A stretch of 64,000 nucleotides of DNA, taken from Polyangium sp. 15x6. Its GTDB lineage: Bacteria > Myxococcota_A > Polyangia > Polyangiales > Polyangiaceae. Under the pieces are notes generated by a model, which saw nothing but the letters and a program-made list of their open reading frames with translations, searched no databases and was not told the DNA's origin. The stretch covers positions 1 through 64,000 of the forward strand of contig NZ_JASBQE010000032.1 of the NCBI RefSeq assembly GCF_029960785.1, read 5' to 3'. Below, in pieces: positions 55,731-63,805 of the stretch (its first letter is position 1; each line of letters starts with the position of its first letter). The translations under genes were made by a program, and so were the position numbers.

Positions 55731-57507
55731 CGGGACGGCGTACAGTGGCAGCACGCAGGTCGGGCTCTCGCTTTCGGAGATGAATCCGCCGCTCGCGCGG
55801 GACATCGCGAATCTGGAGGTCGAGATCGCGGCGGAGAGGAAATGGCTCATCGAGAACGCGTCGAAGGCCGCGAACCTCGCCGAGCGGCTCGATCTGCTCC
55901 AGCAGCTCGATACGGAGCTGCATGATCTCGTGTCCCGGCCGCTCGACGAGATCAGCGAGGTGGACCTCGACGCGATCTTGGAGCGGTATGGTGACGTGGT
56001 CGACGAGGCCACGCGGGAAGCGCTGAAGCAGCTCCTCGCGGATTTGAAGAAGAGCGTGCAGGATTTGAAGGACGAGCTCGCGAGCTTGCTCGACCATTTC
56101 GGTGCGCAGGCGGACGCGGTGGCGGATCTCGTAACGGGGGAGGCGCGGGCGGCGGGGTTTTCGCCGGATGATCCATTCGAGTATTCGCTGACGTCGTCGG
56201 AGGTGCCGTGGGTCGAGGTGCCCGACGTGTCGGGCGCGGCGGGGGCGTTCGAGCCGGGGAAGGATCCTTATGCGGCGTATGCGGATGCCGTGATCGAAGC
56301 GCTTTCGCAGGACGTGCAGGGCGGGAAGGTGATCCTGCGCGGGGACTTCGTCACCAACGTGCGGGCGTGGCGGTCGAATACGGCGGCGATCGAGAAGGCG
56401 CTGGCTGCGCGGGTGAGTGTTTCCCAGGCGGAGACGAGTGCGTTCTTGCAGGCGCAGATCAAGGTCACGAACTACGTGCGGCAGTACATGGATGCGTCGG
56501 ATTGGTTCCTCGATTCGCCGGTCCCCGCGGATGTCCGCGCGCAGGTGGATGGCGTCTTGAAGAATGCTTTCGCCGAGATGGCGGATCAGATGAAGGAGAG
56601 CCTCAACGTCCTGGAGGCGATCGCGCTCGGGCCGGAGCATTCGCAGTTCTTCGAGACGGTGCGGGCGTTCGGGGCGGCGATCTCGGTCGCTGGAGACCAC
56701 TTTGGGGCCTATGCGGAGGTGATGCAGACGCTGGTGCATGCGTCGTCGCGCATTGCGATCGGGTTCGTGCCGTATGCGGGGCCAGCGCTCGACCTCTGCG
56801 AGGCGGTGACGGGGAAGCTCCTGTGTTTGCCCGGGGGGAAGGATCTGTCCACGGAGGAGCGGATTTTCTCGGGAGTGGGGTTCGGGTTCGGGAAGATCAC
56901 GAAGGCCTGGGCGGGGATCAAGGCGGTCGGCGTGAAGCCGGGGGCGAAGATTGTCGCGGCGGGGGTGCTCGGGTACAGCGATGAGTTCCTCGAGGCGTTG
57001 CAGGGGAGCCGGAGGATGCGGTACAAGACCCTCAACGGGGCAATGAAGGGGGCAGTCGGGCCGATCGCGAACGAGTTCGAGGGTAGGGCGGGGCTGTACT
57101 TGATGAAGGATGAGGGGCGGGCGATGATCGGGGTCGGAGATGATGGGGTGCGGGAGGTGCTCGGAATTGAGCGGGGGCTGGGTGATGACCTGTCGAGGGC
57201 GCCGGACTTCCTCTCCGTGACGAAGGGCAACAAGCTGGCGCTGAGTGAAGTCAAACGGCTCAAAGCTGGTAGCAACAGCGGAATCGATGTCGGCTATGCG
57301 CGCACGCAGTTGTCGAACGCGATGCGAAAACTGGATGACCTCAACCTTGCAGGGGACGTGGAACGCGTCGAGATCATCATTCCGAAGCGCGCGAAGCTTA
57401 AAGGGGACTTTGCCAACTTGAACGGCTATTTGGTAAAGCCAGGCGAGAGCAACAAGCGCGTCACTCTCGATGGCTACGGCAACTTGATCAGGGTGATCGA
57501 GCTGTGA
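55327..57507 (+). CDS. Putative secreted polymorphic toxin with PD-(D/E)XK-like C-terminus
   Basis: This 726-residue protein starts at ATG 55327 with a signal peptide (WIVVFALLVPAHARA). The middle is beta-rich and then coiled coil (LKKSVQDLKDELASLLDHF). At about 476-525, IGFVPYAGPALDLCEAVTGK, then LSTEERIFSGVGF resembles the PT-TG pretoxin segment of polymorphic toxins. The last 100 residues fit a PD-(D/E)XK nuclease: Asp 627 in APDFLS, Glu 641 and Lys 643 in SEVKRL, and YARTQLSNAM. The base composition drops over this tip. No lipobox is present. The GTG of the next gene overlaps its stop. Toxicity is inferred. Confidence 0.6.
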   Translation: MNRLLVCWIVVFALLVPAHARAGTPYSVHWEMLQESNSCEDARLNVPGGAYFHANRMPLATFEVPGAYVSIPNGLKSNVAEAPFDSVLLRMGTNEFAFGIQNATGNDTCVHAQNFVTLVSIPLGITKPLFNVRRDGTAYSGSTQVGLSLSEMNPPLARDIANLEVEIAAERKWLIENASKAANLAERLDLLQQLDTELHDLVSRPLDEISEVDLDAILERYGDVVDEATREALKQLLADLKKSVQDLKDELASLLDHFGAQADAVADLVTGEARAAGFSPDDPFEYSLTSSEVPWVEVPDVSGAAGAFEPGKDPYAAYADAVIEALSQDVQGGKVILRGDFVTNVRAWRSNTAAIEKALAARVSVSQAETSAFLQAQIKVTNYVRQYMDASDWFLDSPVPADVRAQVDGVLKNAFAEMADQMKESLNVLEAIALGPEHSQFFETVRAFGAAISVAGDHFGAYAEVMQTLVHASSRIAIGFVPYAGPALDLCEAVTGKLLCLPGGKDLSTEERIFSGVGFGFGKITKAWAGIKAVGVKPGAKIVAAGVLGYSDEFLEALQGSRRMRYKTLNGAMKGAVGPIANEFEGRAGLYLMKDEGRAMIGVGDDGVREVLGIERGLGDDLSRAPDFLSVTKGNKLALSEVKRLKAGSNSGIDVGYARTQLSNAMRKLDDLNLAGDVERVEIIIPKRAKLKGDFANLNGYLVKPGESNKRVTLDGYGNLIRVIEL

Positions 57508-58655
57508 GTGATCCGGGGCCTTGGTTTTACGCATGGTCCGGCGAGGCGGAGAGGGTCGACGCATTCACAGCGGCCCTGTCCGCACTCGCCGATCCCAAGT
57601 ACCGCAAGGAACTGACCATTCATTCGGTGTTGCGGCCGGGCGAAATGTGGCGCCGGGACATTTCCGTCGAGGAGATCATCACGCTTGCGCGTGCCAACTT
57701 CGACTCGGGAACCCAGGTCTTTGCGGTCTGCGGCGTCGAGCTCCCCTCGGGCGGCCGAACCGCGTTTTACTTCGACTGCTATGGCGATGCCTTCACGCAA
57801 CGGTATCCGACCTGCGGCCCTCTCGAGGGACGCGGCGACGAGGACGATATTTACGGCAAGCGTCTGGATGTCGTCTTCCCGCCCGGAGGCCGTTCCATCG
57901 TCGCTGAAGCCGCAATCCACACCATCCTCGTGCAAACCGACACGGAGGACGTCTTGCTCCGCCTCTGCACACCCGAGGAGAGCAAACGTGTAACAACTGG
58001 AGCGCTCTCCGCTGGTGATTGGCACGCGCCTGTCGAGCTGAGCGGCACGTACCACGCGTTCGCTCGCGAGATCGCCCGGGATATCGCGCTATCATGGATC
58101 CATCTTTACGATGGTGACGTCGTCAACTGCACCGCGGGTCTCTCGCTCGAAGCGCTCGCGGCGCGCGTCGACGCAGCCCCACGAGGGAGCCGCGTGGGCG
58201 TTGCGCCCGATGTGCAGCGGCGAAACCATCACCTGGGCCTCGACGCAGAAGCAAGGAACGTTCGAGACCAGCGCCCACCACGCCCCGACCTCGCGAGGAA
58301 AGGGCCCCGCGCCATTCTTCCGACGGACGCCGAATTGACCCGCGAGCAGGTCCTCGCGGTGCTGGAGACCGCGCCTACCACGCTTATCGAAGCCCTCGAG
58401 GCCGCCGCGCTCCCCGACGATGAATGGCGCAACATTGAACCGCTCGCGCTCGAACTGATTGACGCCCACAAGGCGGGCGCGCCGACGCTCGAAGTTCAGA
58501 CGAACACCGGGCATCACATCCGCTTCATCGAGCAGCACGCCCCCTACCACGTTCGCAGGCTCCCGAATGGAGGCATCCTCCTCGCGACGCATCCCTATCG
58601 CACGCTCTGGCAACTCTGGGCGGATGCGCTGCTTCTGCTCGGGATTCGGACGTAG
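57504..58655 (+). CDS. Putative immunity protein (possible internal frameshifts)
   Basis: GTG 57504 overlaps the toxin stop, the arrangement of immunity genes. The 383-residue frame has two globular parts: 1-215 (FYAWSGEAERVDAFTAALSAL, FDCYGDAFTQRYP) and 270-383 (LTREQVLAVLETAPTTLIEAL, YRTLWQLWADALLLLGI). Between about 58170 and 58325 the frame turns Arg-rich with poor third-position G/C. The +1 frame there reads a better-looking segment (CSGETITWASTQKQGTFET). Two compensating frameshifts or a sequencing error are likely. No signal peptide is present, so it is cytoplasmic, as expected of nuclease immunity proteins. The function is inferred from position. Confidence 0.5.
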   Translation: MSDPGPWFYAWSGEAERVDAFTAALSALADPKYRKELTIHSVLRPGEMWRRDISVEEIITLARANFDSGTQVFAVCGVELPSGGRTAFYFDCYGDAFTQRYPTCGPLEGRGDEDDIYGKRLDVVFPPGGRSIVAEAAIHTILVQTDTEDVLLRLCTPEESKRVTTGALSAGDWHAPVELSGTYHAFAREIARDIALSWIHLYDGDVVNCTAGLSLEALAARVDAAPRGSRVGVAPDVQRRNHHLGLDAEARNVRDQRPPRPDLARKGPRAILPTDAELTREQVLAVLETAPTTLIEALEAAALPDDEWRNIEPLALELIDAHKAGAPTLEVQTNTGHHIRFIEQHAPYHVRRLPNGGILLATHPYRTLWQLWADALLLLGIRT

Positions 58656-58685
58656 GGGGCGGAGGCGGAGGCGCGTGCGCGTGCG

Positions 58686-59225
58686 TTAGCGGGTGGGGCG
58701 GAGCGCCAGGCGGTTGCGGGCCAGTTGCAGGCGGGCGTAGGCGGTGTTCAGGCAGATCTGGAGCGCGCGGGCAATCTCCGGCATCGAGCGGCCTTCGATT
58801 TCGTAGGCCACGAACACGGCCGCGAGCTTTCTGCTGAGTTTCCGAAGGGCCTTCCAGAGCAGGCGGGCCGCGTCCATGGCCTGCGTCGTTCGCGGATGCA
58901 CCCAAAGCTCCGGCAGCTCGCCCGGGAGCGTCTCGCGGCGATTCCGCGCGAGCCTGCGATGGTTCGCCGCGACGTAAAGAGCGATCGTGCAGAGCCAGGG
59001 GCGCACCTGTTCGCCCCACGCGAAGCCAACACGGCGGCGCCAGGCGACGAGAAAGACCTCCTGGACGAGGTCGTCCACCTCGCGCTCCTCGACCCGGCCA
59101 TGCTTCAGCAAGACCGAACGGACGAAGCCTCGGTATTCCCGGTAAAACCACGCGAAGGTGGCCTCCGGGGAGGGAAGGGGTACAGGTTTCTTGGCGGATT
59201 CAGGGCAGACGTCTACCTTGCTCAC
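58686..59225 (-). CDS. ECF-type RNA polymerase sigma factor
   Basis: This 179-residue protein starts at GTG 59225 (GGAG upstream). Region 2 reads WFYREYRGFVRSVLLKHG, then VDDLVQEVFLVAWRR (core-binding and -10 recognition). Region 4 contains a helix-turn-helix (EGRSMPEIARALQICLNTAYARLQLARNRL). Size and order fit ECF sigma factors. No anti-sigma gene is adjacent; the toxin locus converges with it. A longer frame from TTG 59333 is less likely. Confidence 0.85.
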   Translation of the reverse strand: MSKVDVCPESAKKPVPLPSPEATFAWFYREYRGFVRSVLLKHGRVEEREVDDLVQEVFLVAWRRRVGFAWGEQVRPWLCTIALYVAANHRRLARNRRETLPGELPELWVHPRTTQAMDAARLLWKALRKLSRKLAAVFVAYEIEGRSMPEIARALQICLNTAYARLQLARNRLALRPTR

Positions 59226-59433
59226 AGCTCGTGAACTCCAGTCGAGTTGGGGTTTGCGGGTCAGACGCCGGTCGGTGTTGAGAGCGCCGGCTGGCGTCGC
59301 TTGCTTTGTCTCATGAATTGGGGCGCAAGGCAATCGCGAAAGAGCGGATTGGTTCGTCGCGGGAAAAACCCACGATCCACCCTGAATGGGGGGAGGGGTG
59401 TTGGAATGGGAGCCGCGATCCCGAGCTGAAATT

Positions 59434-59469
59434 CCCTCGCCCCTCTCCCGTCCCGGGAGAGGGCGAGGG
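59434..59469 (-). terminator. GC-rich hairpin after the four-helix-bundle gene
   Basis: CCCTCGCC...CTCTCCCG at 59434-59450 pairs with CGGGAGAG...GGCGAGGG at 59454-59469, with at most one mismatch. On the minus strand it follows the four-helix-bundle stop by 9 bases. The sequence (CTCGCCC...GGGCGAG type) is of a kind dispersed in many GC-rich genomes. The remaining gap up to the sigma gene (59226-59433) shows nothing else. Confidence 0.5.
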
Positions 59470-59477
59470 AGGCTCTC

Positions 59478-59807
59478 CTACGAGGCGCGGCGGTAGACGA
59501 GGCGGCCGAGGGTGGCGATGACGTGGTCCATTCGGTCGAGCACGGTTGGATTGACCGATTCGATATAGCGCATGGCCTGGGCGACCTGCACGCAGGCCAG
59601 CACCTCCCTGGCCGATCCGAGGGCCGTGGAGTAGCGCTGCCGTTTGTGTCCGGAGAGGCTGCCCATGCCTTCGGCCACATTCAGCGCCACGCTTTGCGCG
59701 GCCCGCCGCAATTGCCGGGCCAGATCCCTGTCCTTGCGTTCGATCCGCTCCGCAATTCGCCCCGCATCCCCTGCCATCGCCAAAACGACCTCATAGATCC
59801 TGAGCAT
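59478..59807 (-). CDS. Four-helix-bundle (23S rRNA intervening-sequence-like) protein
   Basis: This 109-residue protein starts at ATG 59807 with GGAGGG upstream. It reads RIYEVVLAMAGDAGRIAERIERKDRDLARQL, then SVALNVAEGMGSLSG and AREVLACVQVAQAMRYI, the pattern of the four-helix-bundle family first noted in 23S rRNA intervening sequences (avd-like in retroelements). Those proteins bind nucleic acid or act as accessory subunits; no reverse transcriptase is nearby, so this is a stand-alone member. Confidence 0.85.
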   Translation of the reverse strand: MLRIYEVVLAMAGDAGRIAERIERKDRDLARQLRRAAQSVALNVAEGMGSLSGHKRQRYSTALGSAREVLACVQVAQAMRYIESVNPTVLDRMDHVIATLGRLVYRRAS

Positions 59808-59871
59808 GACGAAACCCTCCGCCCGACGACCCTTTCGCCGGGACCCTCGTCCCACACCGTCGCGCGGAGAC

Positions 59872-59958
59872 CTCTTCAAGGCTGCGCAGCACCGCCCGGA
59901 GCCGCCCGGAGCAGCACGTAGTGCTGCGAGGACGGCGAGGACGGCTTGGCCTTGAAGA
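59872..59958. repeat. Long inverted repeat with inner hairpin
   Basis: CCTCTTCAAGGC near 59872 and GCCTTGAAGAGG near 59947-59958 form a 12-base inverted repeat. Within it GCAGCAC-GTA-GTGCTGC is a second perfect hairpin, flanked by two near-identical CGCCCGGAGC blocks. It lies between the divergent four-helix-bundle and coiled-coil genes and could form a cruciform. Confidence 0.55.
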
Positions 59959-61043
59959 GGTCGAGCACGACGGTACGATCGCCGTCCCCGAGCGGGATCC
60001 CCTGCATACCCGTCCCCCTTGCGCTTGCGCTTGCGCTTGCGCTTGCGCTTGCGCCTCCGCCTCCGCCTCCGCCTCCACCTCCGCCTCCGCCTCCGCCCCC
60101 GCCCCAAAAACTTGAACCCGCTCGCCCGCCTCCCGGATGCTCTCACCCCACGGCAGCCCCCACCATCGACCCCGACACCGCCTTCTTCGCGCAAGGCGAA
60201 GAGCTCCTCCGCAACGAAGCCCGCCTCCTCGTCCACCCCCTCACAACCGCCTTCGCAGGCGACTTCACGGCCCTCTTCGAGGGCACCTGGGTCCCCCTCC
60301 AGGCCCAGGAAATGCAGCTCCTCCGTGGGATCATCCACGCCGAGGCCCGCGTCTGGTACGCGGACATGCGCCTCGACGCATTCGTGGATCGCCTCAATGC
60401 CGCGCTCCTCCTCGCCGTCAACAAGGACACCACCGACGCGCGGTATACGGCCATCTTCTCCAAGCGCCCCCACGAGCTCAAGCGCCCTGTCCTCGGCGGC
60501 CAGCTCGCGACCATGCTCAAATGGCCCGAGATCCTCTCCGGGGCCGCCTATCAAGGCTTCCCTGACGTCGTCGCCTTGCTCCCGGAGCTCCAAGCGCGCC
60601 TCGCCGTGGCCACCGACGCGCAGAATGCCCGCAACACGGCCCTCGAAAACATCAAGAACTTCCGCACCGTCGGCGAGCGCAAAGCCTTCACCGACGCGTT
60701 CAATGCGCTCCGCAAGGCCTCCCTCGGCAAGCTCCTCGAAATGCCGCACAAGCTCACCGCCGAGGCCCTCCCGAGCGATTTCGCCGATTGGTTCTTCCCC
60801 CCGCGCCGCCGCGGCAGTGAGGACGCGACCGCCAAAGAACTCGGCGAGCGCATCGACGCCCTGGAGACCGAGCTCGCCGCCCTGAAGCAACAGCACCAGG
60901 CGGCCCTCGACAAAGAAAACGCCGAGGCCGCGCGCAAGCAGTCGAGGGAGGAGAAGCGCGCCGCGCTCGACGCCGCGCGCAAGGACGCCGCGGAGAGGGC
61001 GAAGCGCGTGAAGGAGCTGGAGGCCGAGCTCGAACGGGGGTGA
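59946..61043 (+). CDS. Coiled-coil protein with hexanucleotide-repeat N-terminus
   Basis: The conserved-looking part begins about 60160 (IDPDTAFFAQGEELLRNEARLL) and runs to a highly charged C-terminal coiled coil (LETELAALKQQHQAAL, RAKRVKELEAELERG). Upstream, six-base repeats encode an Ala-Leu stretch followed by 17 prolines. The only starts are TTG 59946/59952 or ATG 60312, so the 5' end is uncertain; the TTG would give 365 residues. It has no Cys-based motif and is not recognised. It ends 74 bases before the transglycosylase gene. Confidence 0.45.
   Translation: MALKRSSTTVRSPSPSGIPCIPVPLALALALALALAPPPPPPPPPPPPPPPPPQKLEPARPPPGCSHPTAAPTIDPDTAFFAQGEELLRNEARLLVHPLTTAFAGDFTALFEGTWVPLQAQEMQLLRGIIHAEARVWYADMRLDAFVDRLNAALLLAVNKDTTDARYTAIFSKRPHELKRPVLGGQLATMLKWPEILSGAAYQGFPDVVALLPELQARLAVATDAQNARNTALENIKNFRTVGERKAFTDAFNALRKASLGKLLEMPHKLTAEALPSDFADWFFPPRRRGSEDATAKELGERIDALETELAALKQQHQAALDKENAEAARKQSREEKRAALDAARKDAAERAKRVKELEAELERG
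60018..60110 (+). repeat. Hexanucleotide microsatellites
   Basis: About six copies of CTTGCG (60019-60055) pass into about nine copies of CCTCCG-type units (60056-60105). Both have a 6-base period, so gain or loss of a unit would change only two residues at a time. They encode Leu-Ala repeats and a poly-Pro run if translated. Confidence 0.8.
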
Positions 61044-61117
61044 TCCGAACGGATCACGCGAGTGACCAGGCCACCTCCACCAAACGGGGCTTCCCTCACG
61101 CCCGGAGTTGGCGAAGA

Positions 61118-63802
61118 ATGGCGCCGATGAAGCCGCGCGTCAGGCGAGCGCTCTTGCTCTCCGGGGCCCTCCTCGGCGTCGCCGGGATCCTCGGCGCGCT
61201 CGCCTCGCCCTCGATGCGCGCCTCCCTCTCTGCGGGATACCGCGCCTTCCGCGACCCCACGCTCCTCGACAAGCCCGCGACCGAAGATCCCGAGACGCCC
61301 GCGCCCCGACGCATGCCGGGCGAGGAGGAGAGCCGCCTCCTCGACGCGGCCATCGCCAAGGACTTCGAGAAGGCGAACGACGGCGACCTCGACGATCCCG
61401 AGGGCACGGCGCTCGCCACGCTGGCGATGCCGGATCTGAAGATCCCCGTCACTCGCCGCACCATGCGCTTCGTCCGGTTCTTCGCGAAGACCGACGGCGG
61501 CCGGGCGCTCTTCGGGGATCGATACCAGCGGAGCGGGCGCTACCGCCCGATGATCGAACACAGCCTGCGCGAGGCGGGCTTGCCCGAGGATCTCGTGTGG
61601 CTCGCGGCGGTCGAGAGTGGCTTCGACCCGCGCGCCGTCTCGCCTGCGGGCGCGGCCGGGCTCTTCCAGTTCATGCCCGAGACGGGCGCGCTCTACGGCC
61701 TCGATCAATCGCAGTGGGTCGACGAGCGCCGGAGCCTCCGGCGCTCCACCGTCGCTGCCGTCGCGCACCTGCGTGACCTCTACGAGCGCTTCGGCCGCTG
61801 GGATCTCGCGCTCGCCGCGTACAACGCGGGGATCGAGGCCGTGCTCCGGGGCATGGCGCGCGTCGCCGAGACGCGCCCGCCCGGCGCCCCGCAGACGCCC
61901 ATCGGCTTCGCCGAGCTCGCGCAGCAGAAGCTCTTGCCGGAAGAGACGGCGAATTACGTGCCGCAGATCGTGGCCTTCGCGATCGTCGCGAACAACCGCG
62001 CGCGCTTCGGGCTCGATGCCTTCCACGCCGATCCCTCGATGGAAATGGGCGAGATCGCCGTGCCCGAGGGCACGCGCCTGCGCACGATCGCGCGCTCGGC
62101 CGGCATCCCCACGCGCCTGCTCCGCGAGTACAACCCCGAGCTCCTGCGCGATCGGACACCGCCCTTCGGCGGCGATTACATCATCCACCTGCCCGCCGAG
62201 CGCGTGCAGCAGACGCTCGCGGCGTTCCCGGCGTACCTCGAGCACGAGCGCGTCGACGATCCGGGCGCCGATCCCGCCACCGAGCAGGCAACCGCGATGC
62301 GCGCGCCCACGATCCCGGGCGTGGACGAGGGCGACGACGACGACGGCCCGTTGCCGCCGCGCCCGTCGCCGATCGGGAAAAATCGCTTGCCGGATTTCGT
62401 CCTTCCGGGCCAGGGCCCGGCCACGCTGAGCATGGCGAGCCTCGGCCCGATGGGCGCGAAATTGCCGTACGTCTCGATCGGCGGCGGCGTCGGCTGGCAG
62501 CCGAATCGTCCGGACGATCCGCTCTCGGTCTTCGCCTCCGAGGCGCGCCGCTCGCAGGCCACATCCGCCAAGGGCGTCGGCGGCGCGGCCCTCGAAAAAC
62601 AGCTCGGCTTCATCCCGCCGCCCACGCGAATCGAGCCGCCGCCGGATCCCTTCCAGCGGTTCGTCCTCCCGAACGGCGTGGCCATGCGCGTGCGCGAAGA
62701 CGCCTCGGCGCCGCGCATCGCGATCACCATCCGCATCGCGCCCGATGAAGGGAAGATCGCGGGCACGAGCGAACCTGCAGGCGAGGCAGGCGCAGGCGAG
62801 ACGCGGCACACGATCACGGTGGGCAAGCGCGATCTCGATCTCGGCCTGGAGCTCGCGGCGGGGCGTCTCCGGCTCCTGCTCGGCGAGTCCTCGGGCGCGC
62901 AGCTCGCGAGCCTGCGGCGCTTCTCGGCGCTGCCGCGGCGGCGCCTGCTCGAGTCGCAAGCGTACGGCCCGGCATGGCTCGCACTCGGTGACGCGCTCTT
63001 CCCGGCCGGTCACCCGCTCGAAGGCTACGTGCTCGGCGCCCGCGAGGACGCAGCCGTGGCGCGAGATCTGCTCCTCGCGGAGTCCATGGCCTCCGAGCGC
63101 AGCCCGACGCGCGCGTCGGTCACGGTGATCGGCGACGTGACACGCGCGCGGATCGAGGATCTCGCAAAGCGCGTGTTCGCCACGCTGCCCACGGCTCCAG
63201 ACGCACTGCCGATCGGCCCGCATCCGCGCGAGGAGCGGCTCACCGTGGAGCAAAACGTCCCCGCGACGCGAGCGCTCTACGGCTGGATCGCGCCAGGCGA
63301 GCAGGACGTGAAAGAACACGCCGCGATGCGCGTGGCGATGTGGATCCTCTCGAGCTCGAAGGGTGGGCGGCTCGATCGCGCGCTCGTCGAGAAGGGATAC
63401 GCCTCCGAGGTGCGCGCGATGCTCGACGCAGGCAGCCGCGCGAGCGTGGCCGTGGTCGAGCTCGTGCCCGCAGTGCCGCACGATCTCACGGCGGTGGAGC
63501 CACGGCTCGACGCGGAGATCGACGCCTTCGTCCAGGCAGGTCCGACGACCGTGGAGATCGCCTACGCGGTCGCGCACCTGAAGGCGGGTCTCAAAAAGGA
63601 GATCGCGAGCCAGCGCGGTCCGGTCGTGGAGAACGCACCGAAGTTCGCGAACAGCGCGCGCATCCGCGAGGCCCTCGCACCAGGCGCCGCCGAGGCGCTG
63701 ATCGAGGAGCTCGACAAGATGAGCGTGCAGACGATGCGCGCTGCCCTGCGCAAGACACTCGCGCGTGGGCACCGCGTCGTGGTGACGACAGCGCCCAAGT
63801 GA
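61118..63802 (+). CDS. Lytic transglycosylase-LysM fused to a degenerate M16 peptidase-like domain
   Basis: This 894-residue envelope protein starts at ATG 61118 (or 61127) with an N-terminal signal/anchor. An SLT-type domain (about 145-300) has the catalytic Glu 166 in AAVESGFDP, then AAGLFQFMPETGALYGL and AAYNAGIEAV, as in MltD. A LysM-like segment follows (GTRLRTIARSAGIPTRLLREYNPEL). From about 516 the sequence follows the M16 pattern (FVLPNGVAMRVRED, WIAPGEQD, LSSSKGGRLDRALVEKGYA). No HxxEH zinc motif is found, so that half is probably non-catalytic. It should cleave or bind peptidoglycan. Hairpin array E follows. Confidence 0.8.
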   Translation: MAPMKPRVRRALLLSGALLGVAGILGALASPSMRASLSAGYRAFRDPTLLDKPATEDPETPAPRRMPGEEESRLLDAAIAKDFEKANDGDLDDPEGTALATLAMPDLKIPVTRRTMRFVRFFAKTDGGRALFGDRYQRSGRYRPMIEHSLREAGLPEDLVWLAAVESGFDPRAVSPAGAAGLFQFMPETGALYGLDQSQWVDERRSLRRSTVAAVAHLRDLYERFGRWDLALAAYNAGIEAVLRGMARVAETRPPGAPQTPIGFAELAQQKLLPEETANYVPQIVAFAIVANNRARFGLDAFHADPSMEMGEIAVPEGTRLRTIARSAGIPTRLLREYNPELLRDRTPPFGGDYIIHLPAERVQQTLAAFPAYLEHERVDDPGADPATEQATAMRAPTIPGVDEGDDDDGPLPPRPSPIGKNRLPDFVLPGQGPATLSMASLGPMGAKLPYVSIGGGVGWQPNRPDDPLSVFASEARRSQATSAKGVGGAALEKQLGFIPPPTRIEPPPDPFQRFVLPNGVAMRVREDASAPRIAITIRIAPDEGKIAGTSEPAGEAGAGETRHTITVGKRDLDLGLELAAGRLRLLLGESSGAQLASLRRFSALPRRRLLESQAYGPAWLALGDALFPAGHPLEGYVLGAREDAAVARDLLLAESMASERSPTRASVTVIGDVTRARIEDLAKRVFATLPTAPDALPIGPHPREERLTVEQNVPATRALYGWIAPGEQDVKEHAAMRVAMWILSSSKGGRLDRALVEKGYASEVRAMLDAGSRASVAVVELVPAVPHDLTAVEPRLDAEIDAFVQAGPTTVEIAYAVAHLKAGLKKEIASQRGPVVENAPKFANSARIREALAPGAAEALIEELDKMSVQTMRAALRKTLARGHRVVVTTAPK

Positions 63803-63805
63803 GGA

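Noticed and set aside
55327-57507. Calling the toxin a SitA protein
   Set aside because: SitA toxins are lipoproteins; this one has a type I signal (AHARA) with no Cys at the cleavage site and is much larger. Only the gene order is similar.
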